Shown: in pieces, positions 16,803 to 25,126 of the stretch
How the letters are laid out: each line of letters begins with the position of its first letter
Numbering within the stretch: position 1 is the first letter of the stretch
Source of the DNA: Actinomycetota bacterium
GTDB taxonomy: Bacteria; Actinomycetota; Actinomycetes; Streptosporangiales; Streptosporangiaceae
Assembly (NCBI GenBank): GCA_027314515.1
Contig: DAHVAR010000147.1
Coordinates: forward strand, 1-59,320
DNA length: 59,320 nucleotides
Direction: 5' to 3'
Translations under genes and position numbers: made by a program
Notes under the pieces: generated by a model
Told to the model about the DNA's origin: nothing
Database searches by the model: none
The model's input: the letters and a program-made list of their open reading frames with translations, nothing else

Positions 16803-16902
16803 CCAGGGCTGCGGAGGTGGGCTGCCACCAACCCAGATTACGTCCGCCTGCTGGCAGAGCTTCCGCGGCCTGGCAGTGGGCGGACGGCCGCCGGTAAACA
16901 TT

Positions 16903-16935
16903 TTGATAGCTAAGCATTTGTAATCTAAGCTTATT
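16903..16935. promoter_or_regulatory. AT-rich divergent promoter region with repeats
   Basis: A rare AT-rich island between two divergent genes. It contains two direct copies of CTAAGC at 16910-16915 and 16925-16930 and a dyad TAAGC (16911-16915) / GCTTA (16929-16933). The spacing of the direct copies is 15 bases. It could be an operator for a regulator of the LolA/ABC operon, the SDR gene or both. Confidence 0.45.
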
Positions 16936-17000
16936 GCCGAGCCAGGTCACCGTGACTGGCCGCGGGCCGGCCGGTCCTAACCCGACAAAGGGAAGTGCAG

Positions 17001-17804
17001 ATGGACGAGATGACGGCGCACGCGGGCACCGCTCCGGCGCACCATGGCAGCTACCCCGGACTGGCCGGGAAAGTGGTGATCGTCACCGGCGGGTCGCGCG
17101 GCATCGGCGCGGCTACCGCGGCCGCGTTCGCCGCTAACGGTGCCCGCGTCGCGGTGGTCGGCCGCGATGAGGCTTCGCTGGCCGCCGTCAGGGACGGGAT
17201 TCGCGAGCAGGGCGGGCGGGCGATCTGGATTGCCGCTGACTGCACGATGCCTGCCGAGCTCGCCCGGATGGCCGCGACTGTCACCAGCGAGCTAGGGCCG
17301 CCCGGCATCCTGGCGGCGTTCGCCGGCGGTAGTGGCATGCCGGTGCCAACCGAACGGGAAACGCCGGAGCACTGGCGGGACATCATCGAGACCGACTTGA
17401 ACTCGGTGTTCTACACCGTGCACGCGGTGCTGCCGGCGATGCTCAGGCGCGGCGGCGGCGCGATCGTGCTGATGTCATCAGCGGCCGCGAGACAGGCCGC
17501 GAAGTCCGCGGCGGGCTACGCCGCAGCAAAGGCCGGGGTGATCGCGTTCGGCCGGCATCTGGCCGGGGAGCTCGGCCCGCGCGGGATCCGGGTCAACTGC
17601 GTCGCGCCGTCGGCGACCGAGAACGACAAGATGCGCGCCTGGATGTCCGCGGCTCAGCGAGCCGAGCTCGGCGCCAGCTTCCCGCTCGGCCGGCTCGGCC
17701 AGCCCGGCGACGTCGCGGCCGCCGCGCTCTTCCTCGCATCGGACGCGGCAGCCTGGATTACCGGGTCGACGCTCGACGTGGCCGACGGAAAGATCATGCT
17801 GTAA
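17001..17804 (+). CDS. Short-chain dehydrogenase/reductase (SDR) family oxidoreductase
   Basis: A 267-residue classical SDR. The dinucleotide-binding motif 'TGGSRGIG' is at residues 29-36 and the catalytic YxxxK is Y172/K176 with S158/S159 as the serine. The usual NNAG is replaced by 'AFAGG'. R46-type residues after the second strand ('VVGRDE') would allow NADP use. The ATG at 17001 follows AAGGGA; a GTG six bases earlier is possible. Substrate unknown. It lies head-to-tail against the dioxygenase-like gene on the other strand. Confidence 0.85.
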   Translation: MDEMTAHAGTAPAHHGSYPGLAGKVVIVTGGSRGIGAATAAAFAANGARVAVVGRDEASLAAVRDGIREQGGRAIWIAADCTMPAELARMAATVTSELGPPGILAAFAGGSGMPVPTERETPEHWRDIIETDLNSVFYTVHAVLPAMLRRGGGAIVLMSSAAARQAAKSAAGYAAAKAGVIAFGRHLAGELGPRGIRVNCVAPSATENDKMRAWMSAAQRAELGASFPLGRLGQPGDVAAAALFLASDAAAWITGSTLDVADGKIML

Positions 17805-17849
17805 GCCGCCCGGAAGCCGTCAGTTACCGGCCGCCGCGGGAGAGAGAGC

Positions 17850-19097
17850 TCAGAATGCGGGCCCGCGGTCGGGCCGGCCGCCGGCCTGGCCGGCCTGCTG
17901 GCGGCCGGCCCGGCCGCGTGCGCCAGCGGCCCAGCTCCAGGCGTACTCAGGATCCTCTGCCTGACCAGCTGGCTCGGCGAGCAGCAGCGGCCGGAAAGTG
18001 TCGATCATGACCGCTGTCTCGTCGGTCGAGGTCTTGCCCTCAGCCAGTCCGTCGATGACCGCCTCGACCGCGCCCGGCTGCGGTCCGTGAGTGAAGCCGG
18101 AAGGATGCAGCGTGATCGAGCCGAGTCCCACTCCCGAGCCCTTGCGCGCGGAGTAGTCACCGGCCACGTAGTACATCATCTCGTCGGAGTCGACGTTGTG
18201 ATGGTTGTACGGGATCGGCACCGCCTCGGGGTCGAAGTCCAGCGGCCGGGGACAGAACGAGCAGATGACGAAGTTCGGCCCCTCGAAGGTCTGGTGCACC
18301 GGCGGCGGAGCGTGCGTGCGCTTCACGATCGGCTCGAAGTCGGCGATGTTGAATGCGTACGGGTAGAGGCAGCCGTCCCAGCCCACCACGTCGAACGGGT
18401 GGTAAACGTAGGTCAGCCTGGTCAGCCCGGCGGAGTTGCGCACGATCACGGGAACGTCCTCGCCGTCAGCCAGCAGCGGGCCGGCCGGGCCGCGCAGGTC
18501 CCGCTCGCAGTAGGGCGCGTGCTCCAGGAACTGGCCGTACTGCGACAGGTACCGTCGCGGCGGACGGATGTGCCCGCGCGCCTCGACCACCAGTGCATGC
18601 ACGCCGCCCGGCGCAGGCCGCCAGCGGTGGATGGTGCCGCGCGGCACTATGACGTAGTCGCCGGCAACCGCCTCGATGCTGCCGTATACCGACTCGAAAG
18701 TAGCCGAGCCTGACCGCAGGTACACGGCCTCGTCGCCGGAGGAGTTCCGGTAGAGGTCGGTGGCTGCGTCGGCGGCCGCGAACGAGATGCGGACGTCATC
18801 GTTGGCCATCATGAGATGGCGGCCGAGAACCAGGTCACCGCCCGCCGGCAGGTCCTGGGTCCGGTAGTGGCGCGGCAGCAGCGGGTAGTTGGGACGGATC
18901 ACCGCTTCCGCGGCGATGTCCCGCAGTCCCTCGCTCTTGACGATCGCCGTCGGCGGGTGCCGGTGGTACAGCAGCGAGGAGTCGGATACGAACCCCTCCT
19001 CGCCCATCAGCTCCTCGGCGTAAAGGTGACCGGCCGCGTCACGGAAACGGGTGTGGCGCTTCCGCGGAACCTCCCCTGTCATCCGGTAGTACGGCAT
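17850..19097 (-). CDS. Homogentisate 1,2-dioxygenase-like enzyme
   Basis: A 415-residue double cupin. The iron ligands of homogentisate dioxygenases are conserved: H300, E306 ('HNVDSDE') and H337 ('FTHGPQ'). The N-terminal 'GEVPRKRHTRFR' and 'GFVSDSSLLYH' blocks also match the bacterial HmgA-like group. Ring cleavage of homogentisate to maleylacetoacetate is the expected reaction, but no fumarylacetoacetase, isomerase or HPPD gene is nearby, and distant homologues may use other substrates. The ATG at 19097 has a clear AGAAGGAGA ribosome-binding site. The C-terminal 30 residues are Gly/Ala/Arg-rich and variable. Confidence 0.8.
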   Translation of the reverse strand: MPYYRMTGEVPRKRHTRFRDAAGHLYAEELMGEEGFVSDSSLLYHRHPPTAIVKSEGLRDIAAEAVIRPNYPLLPRHYRTQDLPAGGDLVLGRHLMMANDDVRISFAAADAATDLYRNSSGDEAVYLRSGSATFESVYGSIEAVAGDYVIVPRGTIHRWRPAPGGVHALVVEARGHIRPPRRYLSQYGQFLEHAPYCERDLRGPAGPLLADGEDVPVIVRNSAGLTRLTYVYHPFDVVGWDGCLYPYAFNIADFEPIVKRTHAPPPVHQTFEGPNFVICSFCPRPLDFDPEAVPIPYNHHNVDSDEMMYYVAGDYSARKGSGVGLGSITLHPSGFTHGPQPGAVEAVIDGLAEGKTSTDETAVMIDTFRPLLLAEPAGQAEDPEYAWSWAAGARGRAGRQQAGQAGGRPDRGPAF

Positions 19098-19214
19098 TTC
19101 GTCTCCTTCTGACCGGCTCGTCATCGAGCGGGCGGGCACACGCACTGGGCGGGTTCGCGAAGATTCCCGCCAGCGTGCCGCGACGCGCCAAACGCCCGGT
19201 TACCGCCTGCTTGC

Positions 19215-19243
19215 TTGCAGCACCGCCCGTTCCTGACTATAAG
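19215..19243 (+). promoter_or_regulatory. Sigma-70-like promoter of the DUF2637 gene
   Basis: TTGCAG (19215-19220) and TATAAG (19238-19243) are spaced by exactly 17 bases and lie about 45 bases upstream of the GGAGGAAGG ribosome-binding site. This is one of the clearest promoter matches in the window. Confidence 0.6.
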
Positions 19244-19289
19244 GGGAACGCGGTCAGCCGACATCGCGGAGGAAGGACCTGGCACGCCC

Positions 19290-20315
19290 ATGAGCGCCGA
19301 AACGACCAGCAGCCAGCTACTGCGTCCTGGCACAGCCCAGCCGGAGCCGGCGCCCCGTGGCCTCCGGATACTGGCCCTTACTGCCGTCGGCATCGGCGTG
19401 GCGGCGCTCTGCGCGGCGACGTTCGTGCTGTCCTATGCCGGCATCCACGACCTGGCCCTGCATGCGGGCATCGCCCCACGGCTTGCTCGCGGTTATCCGC
19501 TGCTGATCGATGCGATGCTGGTGATAGTGCTGGCCGCCGTGCTGGCGCTGCGCGGGGCAGGCCTGCCGAGCCGGGCGCTCGCCTGGGTAACGCTGCTGGC
19601 CGTGCTAGCCGCCGCGGCGGGCGCCGACGCACTGCACGCGGTCGGCCGCAAGCTGCCGCATCATGTCGCCGCTGTGACCGCCGCGGTGCTCCCCTGGGTA
19701 CTGGTATTCGTGGCGTTCACGCTGCTGCTGGCGATGCTCAGGCACGCCAGGCTGCGCAGGCTGGCTGCGCCGCAGCCGACTAGTTCCGCCGTTGCTCCAG
19801 TCACGACCGGCCTGGACTTGTTCGTCCGGCAGCCACCGCAGGCTGCGCCAGCGCTGCCGCTCACGCCGGAACCGGAGGCCAGGCCGGAACCGGAGGCCAG
19901 GCCGGGCGCCGCGGGCCCGGCCTGGCCCGAGCCGGAACCAGCCGTTGATGGCGAGCCGGGGCAGGCAGCCGACACCGGGTTCCCCGACACCGAGTTCCCC
20001 GACACCGAGCTAGCCGACACCGAGTTCCCCGACACCGAGCCCGAACTGGCAGTCGATGCCGAGCCCGGACCGGACGACCCGAGCAGCGATGAGGCGATAC
20101 CCCGCCAGGAAGAAGCATTCGAGCAGGGTGAGACGGCACAGCCGGCTGGCACCGAGGCTCCCGGCACCGAGTCAACCGACGCGGCCGGCACCGACGCACC
20201 CGACGCAGCCGGGCAAGACGAGTACCAAGACGGCCCAGATGACCCGGATATGCCGGTGTTCCACCGAATGCGGAGTTCGCCGACACCGCCTGAGCCGCCA
20301 GAGCCGCAGGCCTGA
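19290..20315 (+). CDS. DUF2637 membrane protein with long acidic repetitive tail
   Basis: A 341-residue protein. Residues 24-155 hold four hydrophobic helices with the DUF2637 pattern ('LSYAGIHDLALHAGIAPRLA', 'LIDAMLVIVLAAVLALRGAG'). The remainder is a disordered, acidic, Pro/Glu/Asp-rich cytoplasmic tail containing a tandem 'PEARPE' duplication and five 'DTEF/LPDTE'-type units, then 'TEAPGTESTDAAGTDAPDAA'. Chromosomal DUF2637 proteins occur in many actinomycetes; the function is unknown. It is preceded by its own strong promoter. Codon use and GC are like its neighbours. The tail is a likely source of length variation between strains. Confidence 0.75.
   Translation: MSAETTSSQLLRPGTAQPEPAPRGLRILALTAVGIGVAALCAATFVLSYAGIHDLALHAGIAPRLARGYPLLIDAMLVIVLAAVLALRGAGLPSRALAWVTLLAVLAAAAGADALHAVGRKLPHHVAAVTAAVLPWVLVFVAFTLLLAMLRHARLRRLAAPQPTSSAVAPVTTGLDLFVRQPPQAAPALPLTPEPEARPEPEARPGAAGPAWPEPEPAVDGEPGQAADTGFPDTEFPDTELADTEFPDTEPELAVDAEPGPDDPSSDEAIPRQEEAFEQGETAQPAGTEAPGTESTDAAGTDAPDAAGQDEYQDGPDDPDMPVFHRMRSSPTPPEPPEPQA
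19866..19901. repeat. Two 18-bp coding repeats
   Basis: Unit CCGGAACCGGAGGCCAGG occurs twice in tandem (19866-19883, 19884-19901) inside the DUF2637 tail and encodes a duplicated 'PEPEAR' block. Confidence 0.9.
19971..20040. repeat. 15-bp coding tandem repeat (about 4.7 copies)
   Basis: Units of the type GACACCGAGTTCCCC start at 19971, 19986, 20001, 20016 and 20031. They encode repeats of Asp-Thr-Glu-Phe-Pro, with one copy reading Glu-Leu-Ala. The in-frame length means copy-number changes would not break the gene. Confidence 0.9.
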
Positions 20316-20349
20316 GCGGTCGGCCCAGGGCACCGCTGGCGGGCCGCCG

Positions 20350-20835
20350 CTAACCAGACCGGGCCACCAGCGCGGTCGCGATCGCGGCGATTCCCTCGCC
20401 GCGGCCGGTCAAGCCCAGCCCGTCAGTCGTAGTAGCGGACAGGCTGACCGCCGCGCCGTGCAGAGCGGCCGACAACACCCGTTCCGCTTCAGCCCGCCGC
20501 AGGGAGATCCGGGGCCGATTACAGATGACCTGTACAGCCACGTTCCCGATGTGAAACCCGGCGGCAGCGGTCAGCCGGACGGTTTCCTGCAGGAGCGCCG
20601 CTCCGGGCGCGCCCGCCCACTCAGTCCGGTCGGTGCCGAACTGGCTGCCGAGATCCCCGATGCCAGCAGCGGAGAGCACGGCACTGCAGGCAGCATGCGC
20701 CGCGACGTCGCCGTCGGAATGCCCGCTCAGGCCGTCCTCGCCAGGCCAGAGCAAACCGGCCAGATACAGCGGCCGACCGGCCGTGATCGGATGAACGTCA
20801 ACGCCGATGCCGACCCGCGGCAGCAAGTCCGGCAC
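20350..20835 (-). CDS. ispF: 2-C-methyl-D-erythritol 2,4-cyclodiphosphate synthase
   Basis: A 161-residue enzyme of the MEP isoprenoid pathway, forming the cyclic diphosphate with release of CMP; it acts as a homotrimer. Zinc ligands D13 and H15 ('GVDVH') and the downstream '[12 protein letters not shown]' histidine are present, as is the C-terminal '[14 protein letters not shown]' motif. It starts five bases after the carD stop. In many actinobacteria ispD lies between carD and ispF; here it does not. Confidence 0.93.
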   Translation of the reverse strand: MPDLLPRVGIGVDVHPITAGRPLYLAGLLWPGEDGLSGHSDGDVAAHAACSAVLSAAGIGDLGSQFGTDRTEWAGAPGAALLQETVRLTAAAGFHIGNVAVQVICNRPRISLRRAEAERVLSAALHGAAVSLSATTTDGLGLTGRGEGIAAIATALVARSG

Positions 20836-20840
20836 GACCG

Positions 20841-21323
20841 TCAGGACGCGAGAATCTCGTCTAGCAGTGCCTCGGCCTTGTCCTCGTTAGTCTTCTCGGC
20901 GAGCGCCAGCTCGCTGACCAGGATCTGCCTGGCCTTCGCCAGCATCCGCTTCTCGCCGGCCGACAGGCCCCGCTCCCGGTCGCGGCGCCAAAGATCGCGC
21001 ACTACCTCGGCGACTTTGTTGACGTCGCCGGAAGCCAGCTTCTCCAGGTTGGCCTTGTACCGCCGGGACCAGTTGGTCGGCTCCTCGGTGTAGGGGGCGC
21101 GCAGCACCTCGAATACGCGCTCAAGCCCCTCCTGCCCGACGACATCGCGAACGCCCACTAGCTCAGCGTTATCCGCGGGAACACGCACAGTCAGGTCGCC
21201 CTTGTCGACCTTCAGCACCAGGTAGGTTCTATCCTCACCCTTGATCACACGGATTTCGATTTCCTCGATCCGAGCAGCCCCATGATGGGGGTAGACGACG
21301 GTGTCGCCGACCTTGAATGACAT
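20841..21323 (-). CDS. carD: CarD-family RNA polymerase-binding transcription factor
   Basis: A 160-residue protein. The N-terminal Tudor-like RNA-polymerase-interaction domain (residues 1-60) begins '[20 protein letters not shown]'. The helical DNA-binding domain follows, with the conserved '[17 protein letters not shown]' and its key Trp, and ends '[15 protein letters not shown]'. CarD stabilises the open promoter complex, notably at rRNA promoters, and is essential in mycobacteria. The ATG at 21323 fits the conserved N-terminus. It probably forms a two-gene unit with ispF. Confidence 0.93.
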   Translation of the reverse strand: MSFKVGDTVVYPHHGAARIEEIEIRVIKGEDRTYLVLKVDKGDLTVRVPADNAELVGVRDVVGQEGLERVFEVLRAPYTEEPTNWSRRYKANLEKLASGDVNKVAEVVRDLWRRDRERGLSAGEKRMLAKARQILVSELALAEKTNEDKAEALLDEILAS

Positions 21324-21351
21324 GTGGCATGTACCCCTTCCGCAGAACCTC

Positions 21352-21357
21352 ATCTTA
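21352..21357 (-). promoter_or_regulatory. Candidate -10 box of carD-ispF
   Basis: TAAGAT on the minus strand fits TANNNT and would place the start of transcription about 20 bases before the carD ATG. The -35 region is not distinctive. Confidence 0.4.
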
Positions 21358-21572
21358 CCACGTTCAGCGCCGGCGATTCTCCGTCGTTCGCGGCAAAGGT
21401 GCAGGTCAATGGCGCAGTTGGCGGCGCGGCAAATTGCCTGCGCGCAAGCGCGCGCCGCCGACGGCGGCCAGCGGTGGGACGCGATGGGCGCTACCTCGGG
21501 GCAGGCGGTGTCGTGATGGCCGTCGCGGGCTCATACTGAAAGAAGACGTTCGCTCCCTGTCGAGAGGTAGTC

Positions 21573-22493
21573 GTGAACTCAGGCGGCGAACCGGAACGGG
21601 ACGACACAGGCCTGCCACCGGTCGACATTGAGATTCCCGACGATGCGCGGGAACTCGATCGTGACGTGCAGGCATACCACCGGGAGCTGCGGGCGGAACG
21701 CCGCCGGATGCGCCGCGGCCGGCTGCACGGATCCCTCGCCAGGGAGGGCGTCGTGCTGCCGGTGCTGGCCTGCTGCCTGATCCTTGCCCTCATCGCCGGC
21801 ACGCTGCTGACGATCTTCACCGCGACGTCCGACCAGTACCTGAGCCGGGTTCCCGGCAACGGCACAAGCCCTGGCGGGCCGCGCACCGGCGGCTCCGCCG
21901 TCAGCAGTTCCGCCGCCAGCAGGCCGGCCGTCAGCAGGCCGGCCACCGGCAAGCCCAGCGCCAGCGCGCCGGCGTCCGGCGGCCCGTCCTCTGCTACCGC
22001 GCCGGCGTCACGCAGCCGCGCCGCCGGGAGCGGAGCCAGCGCCAGTGCGATGGCACCTAGCCCGGTCGTCGTGCCGACAGGGCGGCCGCTGCCGGCCGGC
22101 ACCCTCACGCTCACCGCGAACCACAACCCGGTCCCGCTGCACGGCCTGAGCGAGAGCGTGCTGGTGCTCGTGCCGCCCGGCTGCCGATGCGGCGCGGCGG
22201 TCAGGTGGCTGGCAGTGATCGGATCGAGCCGAGACGTGCCGACCTACCTCGTCGGCACCCCGCAGACGATCGGTGAGGTCGAGCAACTGCACTCGCGGCT
22301 GAGGGCGAGCCTGCGGACCGCCGTGGCGGTGGCTCTCGACAAGCGAAGCGTACTGGCGAGCTACTACCCGGTTCGGGGATTGACTGCCGTTCTGGTGGCT
22401 GCCCGCCTAGACCTTGGCCAGTCTGCTGCCTATTCGCAGAACCTCAGCGCGAAGGACGACCCGGCACCGCTGGTTCAGGTCCTCAGCAGCTGA
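21573..22493 (+). CDS. Single-pass membrane protein with Ser/Ala-rich extracytoplasmic linker
   Basis: A 306-residue protein. A charged cytoplasmic N-terminus (about 55 residues, 'DIEIPDDARELDRDVQAYHR') leads to one membrane helix (about 60-84, 'VVLPVLACCLILALIAGTLL'), a low-complexity Ser/Ala/Pro/Gly region (about 92-168), and an ordered C-terminal domain of about 130 residues containing a CxC ('PPGCRCGAA'). This domain loosely recalls a redox or periplasmic fold, but no family is recognised. It is followed 120 bases later by a lipoprotein gene with the same orientation, and both lie between carD and regX3. Confidence 0.7.
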   Translation: MNSGGEPERDDTGLPPVDIEIPDDARELDRDVQAYHRELRAERRRMRRGRLHGSLAREGVVLPVLACCLILALIAGTLLTIFTATSDQYLSRVPGNGTSPGGPRTGGSAVSSSAASRPAVSRPATGKPSASAPASGGPSSATAPASRSRAAGSGASASAMAPSPVVVPTGRPLPAGTLTLTANHNPVPLHGLSESVLVLVPPGCRCGAAVRWLAVIGSSRDVPTYLVGTPQTIGEVEQLHSRLRASLRTAVAVALDKRSVLASYYPVRGLTAVLVAARLDLGQSAAYSQNLSAKDDPAPLVQVLSS

Positions 22494-22616
22494 CAGGCAA
22501 TCTCCCGGAGTCCGTGACGCGGCCGGAACGGGCGGGGCCGGCGCCGGCCCCGGCACGCCTGGTGACTACGCTTTCCGACGTCTGTCGGACTTCCTCATGA
22601 CAGAGGGGAGCAAGCT

Positions 22617-23231
22617 GTGATCCGGAGCGGCTGGAGAACCGCGCTGCCGCGTCGGCTGGTGCTCGGGGCAGCTGCAGTGCTGCTTCCGGTGCTGGCCGGT
22701 TGCGAGGCCGGCAACAATGCCCCGACGCTGCAGTTTCACTACCCGACGGACACGGCCGGCACCGTCGTCGGAGACCTCTCCATCAGGAACGTCTTCGTGC
22801 TCGGTGCCCCGCTCGGCTCGAACTTGCACAAGGGCCAGTCGGCCAGCCTGTTCCTGGCCGTCGTGACTGACGGCGCACCCGACAAGCTGCTGGCCATCGC
22901 CGCGCCGGGAACTGCCGCCTCGGTGACGCTGCCGGGCGGCGGTGTGCCTATCACCTACCAGCACCCGGTGTTTCTGTCCGGCCCCAAGCCTCAGCTTGTG
23001 CTCGTCGACCTGACCCGGACTGTCACCAGCGGCTCGACGATCAAGCTGCAACTGACTTTCCAGAAGGCAGGAGTCGTCACACTGCTGGTCCCGGTGATGC
23101 CGCGCGCGGAGCGCTACCAGACCTACGCTCCGCCGCAGCCGGGCATAGCGGCGGTGACGCCCGGCGCTACGCCAGCGCACACGGCTAAGCCCGGTAACAC
23201 GGCTTCGCCGAAGCCGTCAAAGTCCGGGTAG
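22617..23231 (+). CDS. Predicted lipoprotein
   Basis: A 204-residue protein with a signal peptide ending in a lipobox (LAGC, lipidated Cys at residue 29). The body has an immunoglobulin-like or copper-chaperone-like beta-sandwich pattern ('DLSIRNVFVLGAP', 'SLFLAVVTDGAPDKLLAIAA', 'GGVPITYQHPVFLSGPKPQL') and a disordered Ala/Pro/Thr/Lys tail. Similar lipoproteins are found next to senX3-regX3 in other actinomycetes and resemble the PCu(A)C/DUF461 group, but the H(M)X10MX21HXM copper motif is not evident. GTG start with GAGGGGAG upstream. Confidence 0.7.
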   Translation: MIRSGWRTALPRRLVLGAAAVLLPVLAGCEAGNNAPTLQFHYPTDTAGTVVGDLSIRNVFVLGAPLGSNLHKGQSASLFLAVVTDGAPDKLLAIAAPGTAASVTLPGGGVPITYQHPVFLSGPKPQLVLVDLTRTVTSGSTIKLQLTFQKAGVVTLLVPVMPRAERYQTYAPPQPGIAAVTPGATPAHTAKPGNTASPKPSKSG

Positions 23232-23246
23232 TCGTCGCGGCGGGGT

Positions 23247-23287
23247 AGCCGGCTGGCGCGACCGTGCGCCTCGTCAGCCAGCCGGCT
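23247..23287. terminator. Bidirectional hairpin between the lipoprotein gene and regX3
   Basis: An exact 11-base inverted repeat, AGCCGGCTGGC (23247-23257) and GCCAGCCGGCT (23277-23287), with a 19-base loop. It overlaps the last codons of regX3 and lies between convergent genes, so it probably ends transcription from both sides. No T-run is present. Confidence 0.65.
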
Positions 23288-23960
23288 CGAACTTGTAGCC
23301 CAGGCCCCGCACCGTCACGATGTGCCGGGGTTTGGTCGGCTCAGTCTCGATCTTGGTCCGCAGCCGCTTCACGTGCACATCCAGCGTCTTGGTGTCCCCG
23401 ACATAGTCGGCGCCCCAGACCCGGTCGATCAGCTGCATGCGGGTGAGCACTCGTCCCGGGTTCCGCAGCAGTACCTCAAGCAGCTCGAACTCCTTGAGCG
23501 GGAGTTGTACTTGCTGGCTCCGAACGGTCACCACGTGCCGGTCCACGTCCATCCGCACCGGGCCGGCCTCCATGATCGAGCTGACCGGCTCGTCCGCGTC
23601 GCCCCGGCGGCGCAACACCGCGCGCATCCTGGCCACCAGTTCGCGGGACGAGAACGGCTTGGTCACATAGTCGTCGGCACCGAGCTCGAGTCCGACAACC
23701 TTGTCGATCTCGCTGTCCTTGGCCGTCAGCATGATCACCGGAACGTTGGACCGCTCGCGCAGGGTCCGGCAAACCTCGCTGCCCGGCAGGCCCGGCAGCA
23801 TCAGGTCGAGCAGGACCAGGTCGGCCCCGGTGCGATCGAACGTCTCGAGCGCGTCCGGACCGGTGGGACAGACCGCGACCTCGAACCCTTCCTTGCGGAG
23901 CATGTACGACAGCGCGTCGCTGAAGGATTCTTCGTCCTCGACGACGAGCACCCGAGTCAC
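23274..23960 (-). CDS. regX3: Response regulator RegX3 (OmpR/PhoB family)
   Basis: A 228-residue two-component regulator. Receiver domain (residues 1-115) with phosphoacceptor D52 ('LLDLMLPG'), acidic pair D9/E10 and the conserved Lys in 'LTAKDSE'. A winged-helix DNA-binding domain (about 130-226) ends 'RGLGYKFEP'. RegX3/PhoP controls the phosphate-starvation response in actinobacteria. It starts with an ATG overlapping the senX3 stop by four bases. Confidence 0.93.
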   Translation of the reverse strand: MTRVLVVEDEESFSDALSYMLRKEGFEVAVCPTGPDALETFDRTGADLVLLDLMLPGLPGSEVCRTLRERSNVPVIMLTAKDSEIDKVVGLELGADDYVTKPFSSRELVARMRAVLRRRGDADEPVSSIMEAGPVRMDVDRHVVTVRSQQVQLPLKEFELLEVLLRNPGRVLTRMQLIDRVWGADYVGDTKTLDVHVKRLRTKIETEPTKPRHIVTVRGLGYKFEPAG

Positions 23961-25126
23961 TTAACTGCCTCCCTGACAGATCGCGCGGCCCGGTGGTCCG
24001 CTCGCGTTCCTGGTTGGTCCGTACCACCGACCGGCATCCCGCGCCGTGGGCGCAGCGGAAGCCGGAGCGTGAAGGTGGAGCCGTGCCCCTCCTGGCTCCA
24101 GACTGTGACGTTGCCCCCGTGCGCTGCCGTAACGTGCTTGACGATGGCCAGGCCAAGTCCAGTCCCGCCGGTCGCCCGCGACCGCGCTGGGTCGACCCGG
24201 TAGAAGCGCTCGAAGATCCGCTCGCGGTCCCGCTCGGGGATCCCGATGCCCTGGTCGGTGACGCTGACCTCAGCCAGCAAGCTGGACGCGGTCCTGGCGG
24301 TGATCACCACCCGCGTCTTGTCCGGACTGTAGGCGACCGCGTTCTCTAGCAGGTTCCTCAGCGCGGTGACCAGCAGGTCCTCGTCACCGAGGATCTGCAC
24401 GCCACGCTCTCCGGTCACCTCGAGAGAGATGCCGCGGGCCGTCGCGCGCATCCGGCACCTGTCCACCGCTTCGGCGACCACGTCATCGAGCACCACCGGA
24501 CTGGGATCCGGCACCGGCTCGGCCGCCTGAATCCGGGACAGCATGATCAGGTCCTGCACCAGGTCAGTGAGCCGGGATGCCTCCTGGCGCATCCGCCCGG
24601 CGAACCGGAGCACTGCCTCCGGGTCGTCGGCAGCCTCCTCGACCGTCTCGGCTAGCAGGGCCAGCGCCCCGACCGGGGTCTTCAGCTCGTGACTGATGTT
24701 GGCCACGAAGTCCCGTCGTACCTCGTCCACCCGCCGGCTCTCGGTCTGGTCCTCGGCCAGCAGCAGGATCAGGCCGCCGTCGCCGACTTCCGGTCCGAGC
24801 GGCGCCACGCGGACGGCGAAGCTCGTCGCCCGCCCATTGAACCTGGTGGTCATGATGTCGAGCTCGCCCTCGCGCGGCAGGCCCTCGCGGCGGACTTGCC
24901 TGGCCAGCGCCAGCAGCTCGCCGACCACCAGCCGATCGGCGTCGACGAGGCCGAACTCACGCGCGGCGGCACTGGAGCTGAGCACCCGGTCGTCGCTGTC
25001 GAGCACCACCGCTGACGACAGGAGGACCGCCAGCACCGAGCTCACGCCTGCGGGCAGCTTGCTCTCCTGCGGCAGGCCCGAGTCTGACATGTCCGAAGAC
25101 ATGAGTGCTTGCACCCCCATCTCCAC
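23957..25126 (-). CDS. senX3: SenX3/PhoR-like histidine kinase without a visible membrane anchor
   Basis: A 389-residue kinase. PAS-like domain about residues 25-120 ('LPAGVSSVLAVLLSSAVVLD...'), H-box 'NISHELKTPVGALALL' with phosphoacceptor H146, N-box 'NLLENAVAYSPD', G1 'DQGIGIPE', F-box 'FERFYR' and G2 'GGTGLGLAIVKH'. Streptomyces PhoR and mycobacterial SenX3 carry one or two membrane helices before the PAS domain; here only about 24 polar residues precede it, and an in-frame stop lies about 30 bases upstream of the GTG. It may therefore be cytosolic, or depend on another anchor. It is coupled to regX3. No phoU gene is adjacent. Confidence 0.88.
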   Translation of the reverse strand: MEMGVQALMSSDMSDSGLPQESKLPAGVSSVLAVLLSSAVVLDSDDRVLSSSAAAREFGLVDADRLVVGELLALARQVRREGLPREGELDIMTTRFNGRATSFAVRVAPLGPEVGDGGLILLLAEDQTESRRVDEVRRDFVANISHELKTPVGALALLAETVEEAADDPEAVLRFAGRMRQEASRLTDLVQDLIMLSRIQAAEPVPDPSPVVLDDVVAEAVDRCRMRATARGISLEVTGERGVQILGDEDLLVTALRNLLENAVAYSPDKTRVVITARTASSLLAEVSVTDQGIGIPERDRERIFERFYRVDPARSRATGGTGLGLAIVKHVTAAHGGNVTVWSQEGHGSTFTLRLPLRPRRGMPVGGTDQPGTRADHRAARSVREAVK

